Positions 26,005-34,902 of a stretch of 51,336 bases of DNA are shown piece by piece. Location: the NCBI RefSeq assembly GCF_026153205.1, contig NZ_JAPFBW010000042.1, forward strand, positions 1-51,336. Direction: 5' to 3'. This DNA comes from Aquabacterium sp. A7-Y. GTDB taxonomy: Bacteria; Pseudomonadota; Gammaproteobacteria; Burkholderiales; Burkholderiaceae_C. How positions within the stretch are numbered: position 1 is the first letter of the stretch; each line of letters starts with the position of its first letter. The position numbers and the translations under genes are program-made. The notes under the pieces are model-generated. The model was not told the origin of the DNA. It searched no databases and saw only the letters and a list, made by a program, of their open reading frames with translations.

Positions 26005-26837
26005 CCCCGGAACAATACGTACAAGACAAGGCAGCCGCGAGCGGGTCCAGCTTCTACTACGCCTTCCTGTTCCTGCCACCGCCGCGGCGGGCGGCCATCA
26101 CCGCGTTCTACGCCTTCTGTCGGGAGGTCGACGATGTGGTCGACGAGGTCGCCGACCCCCAGGTGGCGCAAGCCAAGCTGCTGTGGTGGCGCAAGGAAGT
26201 GGCACAGGCTTTCGGCGGCCAGCCCACCCACCCCGTGATGCAGGCGCTGATGCCCCATGCAGCGCGCTACGGCATCGAGGCGGGGCACCTGCAGGCGGTG
26301 ATCGACGGTTGCCAGATGGATCTGGAGCAGACCCGCTACCTCGACTACGCCGGCCTGCAGAAGTACTGCCACCTGGTGGCCGGGGTGGTCGGTGAGGTGG
26401 CCTCGGCCATCTTCGGCCGCAGCCAGCCGGCGACCGTCCAGTACGCCCACAAGCTGGGCCTGGCGCTGCAGCTGACCAACATCATCCGCGACGTCGGCGA
26501 CGACGCGCGGCGCGGCCGCATCTACCTGCCGGTCAGCGAGCTGCAGCAGTTCGACGTCAAGGCGCACGAGATCCTCAACCGCGGCTACAGCGAACGCTTC
26601 ACCGCGCTGATGAAGTTCCAGGCCGAGCGGGCGCACCGTTGTTACGAGGAGGCGCTGGCCGTGCTGCCGGAGGCCGATCGCCGTTCGCAAAAGCCCGGCC
26701 TGATGATGGCCCACATCTACCGCACCCTGCTGCGCGAGATCGAGTCCGAGAACTTCCAGGTGCTGCATCAGCGCATCTCGCTGACCCCGCTGCGCAAGCT
26801 GTGGATCGCCTGGCGCACCCATTGGCGGGGGCGCTGA
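26001..26837 (+). CDS. hpnD: Presqualene diphosphate synthase HpnD
   Basis: 278 residues. The squalene/phytoene synthase fold has FCREVDDVVDEVAD (about 32-46) as the first Asp-rich motif and RDVGDDARRGRIYLP (about 163-178) as the second. It joins two farnesyl diphosphates into presqualene diphosphate. It is translationally coupled to hpnC and 3 bp from hpnE. The sequence VQYAHKLGLALQLTNI is a strongly conserved helix of the family. Confidence 0.94.
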   Translation: MTPEQYVQDKAAASGSSFYYAFLFLPPPRRAAITAFYAFCREVDDVVDEVADPQVAQAKLLWWRKEVAQAFGGQPTHPVMQALMPHAARYGIEAGHLQAVIDGCQMDLEQTRYLDYAGLQKYCHLVAGVVGEVASAIFGRSQPATVQYAHKLGLALQLTNIIRDVGDDARRGRIYLPVSELQQFDVKAHEILNRGYSERFTALMKFQAERAHRCYEEALAVLPEADRRSQKPGLMMAHIYRTLLREIESENFQVLHQRISLTPLRKLWIAWRTHWRGR

Positions 26838-26840
26838 GCG

Positions 26841-28112
26841 GTGGCCCGGCGGGTGGCCGTCGTCGGCGGCGGCTGGGCGGGCTGCGCCGCCGCGGTGCAG
26901 TGCATCGACGAGGGACATGACGTCGTGCTCTTCGAGATGGCGCGCCATCTCGGCGGGCGGGCGCGGCGGGTCGAGGTGGAAGGTTTTCCGCTCGACAACG
27001 GCCAGCACATCCTGATCGGCGCCTACACGGAAAGCCTCAGGCTGATGCGCCAGGTGGGGGTCAAGACCACCGTCGCGCTGATGCGCACACCGCTCAGGCT
27101 GGCCTATCCGGACGGCAGCGGACTGGTGCTTCCGCCCGGCCGGCCGCTGCTGTCCTTCGCGCTCGCGGTGCTGGGTAACCCGGCCTGGCGTTGGACCGAA
27201 CGGCGCGCCCTGCTGTCGATCAGTGCCCGCTGGGCGCTGGCCGGCTTTCGCTGCGATCCGCAGCTGAGCGTGGCCGAGCTGTGCGCGCACCTGCCCGAGC
27301 GCCTGCGCGAGGACCTGATCGACCCGCTCTGCGTCGCCGCACTCAACACGCCGGCCGACCAGGCCAGCGCGGCGGTGTTCCTGCGCGTGATGAAGGACGC
27401 GCTGTTCGCCGGCCGAGGCTCCTCGGACCTGCTGTTGCCACGCACCGACCTGAGCCGGCTGTTCCCCGATGCGGCCGGCCGGTGGCTCGAGCATGCCGGT
27501 GCGGGCCTGCGGCTGGGCGAGCGGGTGATGCAGCTGACGCCCGCGGGCCAAGGCTGGGCGGTGGGCGACGAGCACTTCGACGCGATCATCGTCGCATGCT
27601 CGCCGGCCGAAGCGGCCCGGCTGCTGCGCCCGCATGCGGCCAGTTGGGCCTCGCTCACCGAGGCCCTGCCCTTCGAGCCCATCATCACCGTCTATGCCCG
27701 CGGCAGCGGCGTGCGGCTGCCCGCCCCGATGCTGGCGCTGCACGCCGGCCCCGAGGCGCCGGCCCAGTTCGTCTTCGACCACGGCCAGCTCAACGGTCCG
27801 CAAGGCCTGCTGGCCTTTGTCGTCAGCGGCGCGGCGCCCTGGGTCGAGCGCGGGCTGGAGGCCGCCGGCCGTGCCGTGTTGAGCCAGGCCGAAGAGGCGC
27901 TGGGCCGCTACTTCCGCCCGCCGCTGCGGCTGGTGCGCACGATGATCGAAAAGCGCGCGACCTTCCTGTGCCGCCCGGGCTTGCAGCGTCCGCCGGCGCG
28001 CCTGGCGCCGCGCCTCTGGGCGGCCGGCGACTATGTCGAGGGCCCCTACCCCGCCACGCTCGAAGGTGCGGTGCGCTCGGGCGTGCAGGCAGCGCGCCGG
28101 GTGTTCGACTAG
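26841..28112 (+). CDS. hpnE: Hydroxysqualene dehydroxylase HpnE
   Basis: 423 residues from a GTG at 26841. An FAD-binding Rossmann start, VAVVGGGWAGC, is followed by the GRARR and DNGQHILIGAY motifs of the phytoene-desaturase-like amine oxidase family. A C-terminal FAD motif appears in LWAAGDYVEGPYPATLEGAVRSG. HpnE reduces hydroxysqualene to squalene. The stop TAG and the stop of the convergent lipoprotein gene share the four bases CTAG (28109-28112). No hopene cyclase gene is in the window, so the fate of the squalene is not shown here. Confidence 0.93.
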   Translation: MARRVAVVGGGWAGCAAAVQCIDEGHDVVLFEMARHLGGRARRVEVEGFPLDNGQHILIGAYTESLRLMRQVGVKTTVALMRTPLRLAYPDGSGLVLPPGRPLLSFALAVLGNPAWRWTERRALLSISARWALAGFRCDPQLSVAELCAHLPERLREDLIDPLCVAALNTPADQASAAVFLRVMKDALFAGRGSSDLLLPRTDLSRLFPDAAGRWLEHAGAGLRLGERVMQLTPAGQGWAVGDEHFDAIIVACSPAEAARLLRPHAASWASLTEALPFEPIITVYARGSGVRLPAPMLALHAGPEAPAQFVFDHGQLNGPQGLLAFVVSGAAPWVERGLEAAGRAVLSQAEEALGRYFRPPLRLVRTMIEKRATFLCRPGLQRPPARLAPRLWAAGDYVEGPYPATLEGAVRSGVQAARRVFD

Positions 28113-29281
28113 GGCCGGTTTTCTTCGGCGCGCCCTCGTCCGCCTCGGAGGCGGTCCAGCTTGGCGGCGTAGAGCCGGCGTTGGTCGGCACGCGTGCTGC
28201 GCTGCAAGGCCCGCTCCAGGTGGCGGCGCGCCGCCTCCGGGCGCCCCAGCCTGAGTTCCGTGACGCCCAGCCAGAACTGGAAATCGGCGTGTTCGGGGTC
28301 GCGCTCCGCTTCCCGGGCGAACCAACCGCGGGCCCGCTCGGGGTCGCCGTCCTGCAGGGCGGCGAGGCCGAGTTCGAAATAGTGATACGGCGGGGTCCGC
28401 TCGGCCTGCGAGAGCCGGCGCTGCAGCGTCTCGGCCTCGGCCTGCCGGCCCTGCCGTCGCAGCAGCAAGGCCAGGTTGGCGAGGGCCCGCGTATCGCCGG
28501 GCTCCTGCCTCAAGACTTGGGCGAAGGCTTGCTCGGCCGGCCCGGGCAGGCCGCGGCGCAGGTAGATCACCCCCAGGGTGTTGTACGCGGCCAGGAAGCC
28601 GGCGTCCTGCACGACCGCCTCGCGGGCCCACCAGTAGGCATCGTCCAGCCGCCCCTGCAGCAGCGACTCGGCCGCGCGGTTGTTCATGAACATCGCCACC
28701 ACCCGGTCCTCGGTAATGGCTTGCGTGCGCAGGCCTCGCAGGTCTTCGGGCGGCAGGAAGTCGATGGTCGTCGAGGCGCCCACGTCCCGGGCGGTGCCGG
28801 CGTCGATCAGGCGCCGTCCCAGCGTCAGGTTGACGTGGCCGCTCAGCAGATACAGCCCGCCGCTGCGGCTCCAGCTGGCGTCGAGCGAAGCGCTGCGGTA
28901 GTCGACCTGCAGGCCCAGCGCCTTCGCGAAGGCGGCCGTCATGATCACCAGCGACAGGCAGTTGCCCGAGCGGCTCTCAAAGGCCTGCGCCGCGGTGCCG
29001 GTGCTCGTCGTGTCGTAGTCGAGCTGCAGCTGGGCGCGGCTGTAGAGCGCCGCCATCAGGCCCTTCTGGCGGCCGCGCTGGCGCAGCTGCTGGGCGATCT
29101 CGGTGTGGAGGTAGTGCTGCATCGCCTCGCTGAGCGCGAAGACGTCCTCGCGCCGGACCGGCGCCGAGGGCGCACCGAAAGCGGCGTCCTGGAACAAGGC
29201 GTCCGGCGGTGCCGTGGCAGGCGGCGGGTGGCCGCAGGCCAGCAAGGAGGCGCAGAGCAGGAGGGCGGCGGACAGGCGCAC
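28109..29281 (-). CDS. Lipoprotein with transglutaminase-like and TPR domains
   Basis: 390 residues from the GTG at 29281, which has GGAG six bases upstream. Codons further upstream are Arg-rich and look non-coding. The signal MRLSAALLLCASLLAC is a lipobox ending in Cys16. Residues 95-180 look like a transglutaminase-type cysteine peptidase fold (SGNCLSLVIMTAAFAKALGL with the Cys, LLSGHVNLTL with the His). From about 215 there are TPR-like repeats (AYNTLGVIYLRRG, ALANLALLLRRQG, HYFELGLAALQDG, DFQFWLGVTELRLG). Such proteins act at the outer membrane, but no substrate is known. It is convergent with hpnE and follows the TIGR03790-type gene. Confidence 0.75.
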   Translation of the reverse strand: MRLSAALLLCASLLACGHPPPATAPPDALFQDAAFGAPSAPVRREDVFALSEAMQHYLHTEIAQQLRQRGRQKGLMAALYSRAQLQLDYDTTSTGTAAQAFESRSGNCLSLVIMTAAFAKALGLQVDYRSASLDASWSRSGGLYLLSGHVNLTLGRRLIDAGTARDVGASTTIDFLPPEDLRGLRTQAITEDRVVAMFMNNRAAESLLQGRLDDAYWWAREAVVQDAGFLAAYNTLGVIYLRRGLPGPAEQAFAQVLRQEPGDTRALANLALLLRRQGRQAEAETLQRRLSQAERTPPYHYFELGLAALQDGDPERARGWFAREAERDPEHADFQFWLGVTELRLGRPEAARRHLERALQRSTRADQRRLYAAKLDRLRGGRGRAEENRP

Positions 29282-29366
29282 GGGCAACTCCGGTGGGCCG
29301 CGGCGGACGGGCGGACCGCGGCGACGCGCTTCGAGTATGCGCCGGGTCCGCGCTGGACGGCGCGCT

Positions 29367-30518
29367 TCAGCGGCGTGCGAACGGCGCTGCCAGCGGTTCA
29401 CCCACGAACACCCCCTGCTGCGGCCAGGCCACGCTTTTCCAGTAGGCCTCCAGCGCGGTGCTGCCCTGCAGGTAATGCAGCAGCAGCACCTGAGGGTGCG
29501 GGAACTTCTGCAGGTGGTTGCAGGGCTCGCTCACGGTGCCGTAGCTCGCGGTGGCGCCGGCCTGCAGCCAGGCCAGCGCGGTCATCTGCCCCTGCGCCGG
29601 CGCGTGGTCCAGCAGGCCGCCGTAGGAGGTCAGGTGGTCGCCGAGAGCGCCCGGCACGAAGTCCAGCGTGTCCAGATGAGGCACGCGCACCGCGCCGGTC
29701 TGGTAGAGCAGCACCCGCTCGGCGGAACGCAGCGGCTCGCGGGCCCGGCTGTGCACCTCGACCCCCACCGGGTTGAAGCGGCCCTCGGGCGGGAACAGGT
29801 GCGAGCGCACCGAGCGCGCGGTGTCGGAGGTCACATGGAAGTGCGCATGCACCGGCGGCGCCCCGCGCCGGCCCAGCCGGCCGTCGGCCGCCACGCCGCG
29901 CTCGATCAGGGCCTGCGCGCTGGCGACATCCGGTGCGGCGAGCAGCATCGAGGGCCGCAGCCGGTGGTCGGTCCAGGGCCGGGCCGAGGCCGAGTTGAAA
30001 TAGGGCGAGGCCCGACCGGGGGCGTTGCAGCTGCGGCGACACAGCGCGGGGTCATAGCCCAGGGCCAGCGCGCCGGTGATGGAGTTGCAGGACACCGCAT
30101 AGGGCTGGCGCCAGGCCAGCGCGAGGGCCTCGACCGGTGTCTCGCCGGCATCGGGTGCGTCGAAGTGCTCGTGGATGCGTTGGGCCAAGGACTCGAACTC
30201 CTCGGGCGTCAGCACCGGCTTGTGCGGCAGCTCCAGCCTCAGCACCTGGCGGGGCTGGAGCTTGCGCGCCCGGGCATACAACTCGCCCACCTGCACCGAG
30301 TAGGGGTCGGCCGTGTTGATCACCAGGCCCAGCCGCGAGGCATCGAGGCGGCTGCGCACGCGGGGCACCTTGATCCAGCGGCGCGCGGGCGCCGCCGTGG
30401 CGGACGCCGCGGAAGCCGGTGCCGATGCGACCTCCGACGCCGCCGCACCGGGTGCGCCGCCCTCGCGGGGCTCGGTTTGAGCCGCCGCCGTCGCTCCGAG
30501 CAGGACCGCCAGCAGCAC
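29367..30518 (-). CDS. TIGR03790-type exported protein
   Basis: About 383 residues from a GTG at 30518; the start is uncertain. The frame runs back into lutB without a clear ATG, and a CTG near the lutB stop would give a better basic N-terminus (NAGADFLPRC...). A hydrophobic stretch LLAVLLGATAAAQ looks like a signal peptide with cleavage near AAA-Q. The conserved body has GLVINTADPYSVQVGELYARAR, AWRQPYAVSCNSITGALALG, YFNSASARPWTD and a C-terminal GPCNHLQKFP-like segment (here EPCNHLQKFPHPQVLLLHYL). These are features of TIGR03790, a family of unknown function in species with PEP-CTERM export. No PEP-CTERM tail is present. Confidence 0.72.
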   Translation of the reverse strand: MLLAVLLGATAAAQTEPREGGAPGAAASEVASAPASAASATAAPARRWIKVPRVRSRLDASRLGLVINTADPYSVQVGELYARARKLQPRQVLRLELPHKPVLTPEEFESLAQRIHEHFDAPDAGETPVEALALAWRQPYAVSCNSITGALALGYDPALCRRSCNAPGRASPYFNSASARPWTDHRLRPSMLLAAPDVASAQALIERGVAADGRLGRRGAPPVHAHFHVTSDTARSVRSHLFPPEGRFNPVGVEVHSRAREPLRSAERVLLYQTGAVRVPHLDTLDFVPGALGDHLTSYGGLLDHAPAQGQMTALAWLQAGATASYGTVSEPCNHLQKFPHPQVLLLHYLQGSTALEAYWKSVAWPQQGVFVGEPLAAPFARR

Positions 30519-30552
30519 GGCGATCCAGCCGCCGGCACAGCGCGGCAGGAAG

Positions 30553-31968
30553 TCAGCGCCGGCGTTCAGCGTAAAGCTCCTTGAAGGTCTTGCCTGCCGG
30601 CGCCGGCAAGTCGCGCGTGGCGGTCCAGCCGCTTGCCACCGGCAGGCGGCGGATGCTGCCGCTGCGGCCCAGCCACTTGAGCACCCGCACGCCCAGCCGC
30701 GTCGCCGCCCGGTACAGCGCCGGCCGGCGCGCCAGATGGCCCCAAGCGCGCAGGGCGACACGCTCGCTCCAGGGCCGCAGGCCGCGCTCGAACTGGCGCT
30801 CGCGCAGCTTGCGAAGCAGGTCGGGCAGCGGGATCTTCATCGGGCAGACCACATGGCACTGCCCGCACAGCGTGGAGGCCTGCGGCAGATCCAGCGTTTT
30901 CTCCAGGCCCACGTAGCTCGGCGTCAGCACCGACCCCATGGGCCCGGGGTAGACCCAGCCGTAACTGTGCCCGCCGATCTTCTGGTAGACCGGGCAGTGG
31001 TTCATGCAGGCACCGCAACGGATGCAGCGCAGCATGTCCTGGAACTCCCCGCCCAGCAGCCCGGTGCGCCCGCCGTCGACCAGCACGACATACATGTGCT
31101 CGGGCCCGTCGCGCTCACCGGCACCCCGCGGGCCGGTCAGCAGCGAGAAGTAGTTGCTGATGACCTGGCCGGTGGCCGAACGCGGCAGCAACCGCATCAT
31201 GCTCGCCAGGTCCTCCAAGGTCGGCAGCACCTTCTCGATGCCCGTGATCGCGACGTGCACCTTGGGAATCGTCGTGCACAGCCCCTCGTTGCCCTCGTTC
31301 GTGACCAGCGCGACGGAGCCGGTTTCGGCAATCAGGAAGTTGCCGCCGGTGATGCCCATCTCGCTCTGCAGGAAACGCTCGCGCAGCACCTCGCGGGCCT
31401 CGCGGGTCATCGCCGGGATCTCCGGGATCCGGCCCGCCGTGCGCTCGCGCGGGTGGTTCAGCTCGAACAGGCGGTAGATCTCTTCCCGGTCCTTGTGCAC
31501 CACCGGCGCGATGATGTGGCTGGGCGGCTCGTTGTTGTTGATCTGCAGGATGTACTCGCCGAGGTCGGTCTCGGTGACCTGCACGCCGGCGGCCTGCAGC
31601 GCCTGGTTGAGCGCCATCTCCTCGGTGACCATGCTTTTGCTTTTGGTGGCCCGCCGCACGCCGTGGCGCTGCGCGATCTCGACCACCAGGCGGGCCGCCT
31701 CGGCCGGCGTCTCGGCCCACAGGACGGTGGCGCCGCGGCGGGTCGCCTCGCGCTCGAACTGCTCCAGCCAGATGTCGAGCTTCTCGAGCGCGGCATTGCG
31801 CCGCCGCACCGCCTCCTCGCGGATGAGCTCGAACTCGGCCAGCTCGCGCACCGCGTCGGCACGCTGCGTGACGAACTTGGTGGACAGCTTCTTCAGGTTC
31901 TTCTGCAGCCGGGCGTCAGCCAGCCGCTGGCCGGCACGCGCCTGGAAAAACATCGATTGGACCTGCAT
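30553..31968 (-). CDS. lutB: Lactate utilisation iron-sulfur protein LutB
   Basis: 471 residues from the ATG at 31968 (MQVQSMFFQARAG), 5 bases after the lutA stop with GGAG upstream. The N-terminal LUD domain spans about 65-300 (ATKSKSMVTEE, LGEYILQINN, ITGGNFLIAETGSVALVTNEGN). It is followed by two ferredoxin-type 4Fe-4S motifs, CIRCGACMNHCPVY (about 310) and CGQCHVVCPMK (about 360), and the C-terminal DUF3390 part. With LutA and LutC it oxidises L-lactate to pyruvate. lutC is not seen here; the next gene is the TIGR03790-type one. The frame upstream of the start is only read-through of lutA. Confidence 0.92.
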   Translation of the reverse strand: MQVQSMFFQARAGQRLADARLQKNLKKLSTKFVTQRADAVRELAEFELIREEAVRRRNAALEKLDIWLEQFEREATRRGATVLWAETPAEAARLVVEIAQRHGVRRATKSKSMVTEEMALNQALQAAGVQVTETDLGEYILQINNNEPPSHIIAPVVHKDREEIYRLFELNHPRERTAGRIPEIPAMTREAREVLRERFLQSEMGITGGNFLIAETGSVALVTNEGNEGLCTTIPKVHVAITGIEKVLPTLEDLASMMRLLPRSATGQVISNYFSLLTGPRGAGERDGPEHMYVVLVDGGRTGLLGGEFQDMLRCIRCGACMNHCPVYQKIGGHSYGWVYPGPMGSVLTPSYVGLEKTLDLPQASTLCGQCHVVCPMKIPLPDLLRKLRERQFERGLRPWSERVALRAWGHLARRPALYRAATRLGVRVLKWLGRSGSIRRLPVASGWTATRDLPAPAGKTFKELYAERRR

Positions 31969-31973
31969 GCGTT

Positions 31974-32696
31974 TCAGCTCTCTCCGGCCAGCACCTCGGC
32001 AATGTGGATCACCCGGGTGCGCGCGTCGCCGCGACGGCGCAGCCGGCCCTCGATGTTGAGCATGCAGCCCAGGTCGCCCAGCACCACCGCGGGCGCCCCG
32101 CTGGCGGCGATGTGCTCGCACTTCTCGTCGGCAATGGCGCCGGAGATCTCCCCGTACTTCACCGCAAAGGTGCCGCCGAAACCGCAGCATTGCTCGCAGT
32201 GCTCCATTTCCTTCAAGGTGGCGCCGGTGAGCTGCAGCAGTGCGCGGGGCTGCTGCTTGATGCCCAGCTCGCGCAGACCGGCGCAGGAATCATGGTAAGT
32301 CAGCTCGCCGTCGTAGCGCCCGGGCACCTGCTCCAGGCGCGCGACATTCACCAGGAAGTCCGTCAGCTCGTAGACCTTGGGGCGCAGCTGCTCGAAGCGG
32401 AACGCCAGGTCGGGGTCGTCGCGGAACAGGTCGGCGTAGTGCTCCCGCACCATGCCGCCGCAAGAGCCGGAGGGCATCACGATGTAGTCGAACTGCGCGA
32501 ACTGGTCGAGCAGCCGCGCCGCCAGCGCCCGGGCCGTGGCGCGGTCGCCGGAGTTGTAGGCGGGCTGGCCGCAGCAGGTCTGGGCCATCGGCACCTCGAC
32601 GTCGAAGCCGGCGGACTCGATCAGGCGCAGCGCCGCAAAACCGATGGACGGGCGCATCAGGTCCACCAGACAAGTGATGAAAAAGCCGACACTCAT
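31974..32696 (-). CDS. lutA: Lactate utilisation CCG-domain protein LutA
   Basis: 240 residues. Two CCG domains: the first with TCCGQPAYNSG near residue 40, the second with HDSCAGLRELG and EHCEQCCGFGGTFAVKY (about 135-178). These bind iron-sulfur clusters. LutA is the partner of LutB in L-lactate oxidation. The gene is 5 bases from lutB and divergent from an IclR gene across 87 bp, which suggests lactate-responsive control by that regulator. The C-terminus ends VIHIAEVLAGES, typical of the family. Confidence 0.93.
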   Translation of the reverse strand: MSVGFFITCLVDLMRPSIGFAALRLIESAGFDVEVPMAQTCCGQPAYNSGDRATARALAARLLDQFAQFDYIVMPSGSCGGMVREHYADLFRDDPDLAFRFEQLRPKVYELTDFLVNVARLEQVPGRYDGELTYHDSCAGLRELGIKQQPRALLQLTGATLKEMEHCEQCCGFGGTFAVKYGEISGAIADEKCEHIAASGAPAVVLGDLGCMLNIEGRLRRRGDARTRVIHIAEVLAGES

Positions 32697-32783
32697 TCGC
32701 CCCGATTATCTTCACAGTCGCCACACTTGGCCCATGAGTTTTCGCCATGCAAAAAGCGGCCGAATTCAGCGAGAATCTTTCAC

Positions 32784-33551
32784 ATGAAAAAGACCGAGGG
32801 AAGTACACCGACCATCCAGGTGCTGGAGCGGATGTTCTCGCTGCTGGACGTGCTTGCGGCCCACCAGGACCCCGTGTCTCTGAAGGAGATCAGCGAGCAC
32901 ACCGGCCTGCACCCGTCGACGGCGCACCGCATCCTCAACGACCTGGCTGTCGGCCGCTATGTGGACCGCCCGGAGGCCGGCAGCTACCGGCTCGGCATGC
33001 GCCTGCTGGAATTGGGCAACCTGGTGAAGGCCCGGCTGGATGTGCGCGACGCCGCGCTGGGTCCGATGCGCGAGTTGCACAAGCTGACCCACCAGCCGGT
33101 CAACCTCTCGGTGCGCCAGGGCGATGAGATCGTCTACATCGAGCGCACCTACAGCGAGCGCTCGGGCATGCAGGTGGTGCGCGCGGTGGGCGGCCGGGCG
33201 CCCTTGCACCTCACCTCGGTCGGCAAGCTGTTCCTCGCCAACGACGACGCCCAGCGGGTGCGCGCCTACGCCACCCGGACGGGTCTGGCCGGTCACACCC
33301 GCAACAGCATCACCGAGCTGGCGGCGCTGGAGCGCGAGCTCTCGCGCGTCAAGCAGTACGGCACCGCGCGCGACAACGAGGAACTGGAACTGGGCGTGCG
33401 CTGCATGGCGGCCGGCATCCGCGACGACCAGGGCAAGCTGGTCGCGGGCCTGTCGATCTCGGCCCCGGCCGACCGGCTGGAGGAAAGCTGGATGGAGCGC
33501 CTGACCGCCACCGCGGCCCAGATCTCGGCCGCGCTCGGTCACCGCGGCTGA
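32784..33551 (+). CDS. IclR-family transcriptional regulator (probable lutAB regulator)
   Basis: 255 residues from the ATG at 32784, with the winged HTH at about 8-68 (VSLKEISEHTGLHPSTAHRI). The IclR effector domain follows (about 80-250) with VNLSVRQGDEIVYIERTYSE, LHLTSVGKLFLA and VRCMAAGIRDDQGKLVAGLS. It is divergent from lutAB, so lactate-pathway control is inferred from position. The open frame extends a long way upstream but starts inside antisense lutA. A strong terminator lies 35 bp after the stop. Confidence 0.92.
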   Translation: MKKTEGSTPTIQVLERMFSLLDVLAAHQDPVSLKEISEHTGLHPSTAHRILNDLAVGRYVDRPEAGSYRLGMRLLELGNLVKARLDVRDAALGPMRELHKLTHQPVNLSVRQGDEIVYIERTYSERSGMQVVRAVGGRAPLHLTSVGKLFLANDDAQRVRAYATRTGLAGHTRNSITELAALERELSRVKQYGTARDNEELELGVRCMAAGIRDDQGKLVAGLSISAPADRLEESWMERLTATAAQISAALGHRG

Positions 33552-33586
33552 ACCGCCCCGCCCCGGCGGCAGGGCCCGGACAGGCG

Positions 33587-33614
33587 AAAGCCCGGCACAC
33601 GGCCGGGCTTTTTT
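33587..33614 (+). terminator. Intrinsic terminator after the IclR gene
   Basis: AAAGCCCGGC (33587-33596), a 5-base loop and GCCGGGCTTT (33602-33611) form a 10-bp stem followed by TTTTT on the plus strand. It separates the IclR gene from the convergent endopeptidase gene. Confidence 0.85.
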
Positions 33615-33639
33615 GCCGGGACGGAGAAGTTCCCGGGGC

Positions 33640-34794
33640 TCAGGACGTCACGCGCGGCGTGAGCTCGGTGGGCGGCGTCACCGGTGCGATCACCGGGGCC
33701 ACGAATTCCTCCAGCAGCCACTTGCGCACCCGCTCGGCGTCGCCAAGGCGGGAATGGCGGCCGCTCGAGTCGAGGAAAACCATGATGACCTTGCGCCCAC
33801 CCATGTAGGCCTGCATCACCAGACAGCGGCCTGCCTCGGCGATGTAGCCGGTCTTCTGCAGGCCGATCTGCCAGGCCGGGTTGGAAACCAGGCCGTTGGT
33901 ATTGCGGAACTGCAGGTGGCGGCTGCCGATGGCGATCTCGTGCGCCGGCGAGGTGGACAGCTCGCGGATCAGCGGGAATTCATGCGCCGCCTTGACCAGC
34001 GTGGCGAGGTCGCGGGCGCTGGACTGGTTGCGGCTGGACAGACCGGTGGGCTCGACGTAGCGGGTGTCGTGCATGCCCAGCTCGGCCGCCTTGCGGTTCA
34101 TCGCCGCGACGAAGGCCGGCAGACCGCCGGGGTAATGGCGGCCCAAGGCATTGGCCGCGCGATTTTCCGAGCTCATCAACGCCAGGTGCAGCATTTCGCC
34201 CCGGGTCAGCTCGGCGCCCAGCATCAGGCGCGAGCTGCTGCCCTTTTCGGTGTCGACGTCGGCATCGGTGATGGTGAGCAGCTCGTCGAGCGGCTGCCCG
34301 GCCTCGATGACCACCAGGGCCGTCATCAACTTGGTGATCGAGGCAATGGGCAGCACCGCCTGGGAGTTCTTGCTGAGCAGGACCTCGTCGGTCTCCTGGT
34401 CCAGCACCAGGGCAACGCTGGACTTCAGCTCCAGCGGGTCCAGGGTTTCGTGCAGGCCATAGACCTGGCCGTAGGACAGGCGGGGGGCGGGCAACACCAC
34501 CGCGGCGCGGCGCGGCAGCCCGGCGCGTGTCGCCAGGCGACTGCGCGCGGCGGCAGCCTTGGCGGTGCTGATGCGTCCCTTGGCGCGCGCGGCGCGGGTC
34601 TCGGCGCTGGAGCGCTTGGCGACCGCCTTCTTGACCGCCTGTTTTTTGGCGGAAGTGGCGGCGGCCCGCCGGCCTTCGCCCTTTTTTGCTGTGGCAGTGC
34701 CCTGCAGCCCGCCGAAAAGCAGGCAGCCGGCCATCAACGAGACCGCGAGACGGGACCCCAACAGCTTGCGAAACGAGAACACGGCAAACTCCAA
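33640..34794 (-). CDS. pbpG: D-alanyl-D-alanine endopeptidase (PBP7/8-type)
   Basis: 384 residues. The signal peptide lies in about 1-36 (FRKLLGSRLAVSLMAGCLLFGG...ATA), followed by a Lys/Ala/Arg-rich linker to about 100. The S11-type domain has its active-site motifs in order: SITK (SxxK, about 152-155), SEN (about 209) and KTG (about 315). The protein cuts D-Ala-DAP cross-links in peptidoglycan and acts in the periplasm. The long basic linker is unusual for the family and may bind anionic cell-wall polymers. It is convergent with the IclR gene and lies downstream of leuA with a roughly 110-bp gap. Confidence 0.9.
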   Translation of the reverse strand: MEFAVFSFRKLLGSRLAVSLMAGCLLFGGLQGTATAKKGEGRRAAATSAKKQAVKKAVAKRSSAETRAARAKGRISTAKAAAARSRLATRAGLPRRAAVVLPAPRLSYGQVYGLHETLDPLELKSSVALVLDQETDEVLLSKNSQAVLPIASITKLMTALVVIEAGQPLDELLTITDADVDTEKGSSSRLMLGAELTRGEMLHLALMSSENRAANALGRHYPGGLPAFVAAMNRKAAELGMHDTRYVEPTGLSSRNQSSARDLATLVKAAHEFPLIRELSTSPAHEIAIGSRHLQFRNTNGLVSNPAWQIGLQKTGYIAEAGRCLVMQAYMGGRKVIMVFLDSSGRHSRLGDAERVRKWLLEEFVAPVIAPVTPPTELTPRVTS

Positions 34795-34902
34795 CAGCCA
34801 GGCGAAACGAGTGTATGTGAACCGAAAAAGGCGCGCAAGATCAAAAGCTTAGGGACCTTTCCTAAAGTCACAGCTCAGGCCGTTCGAGAGGCCGCGCCCG
34901 CC

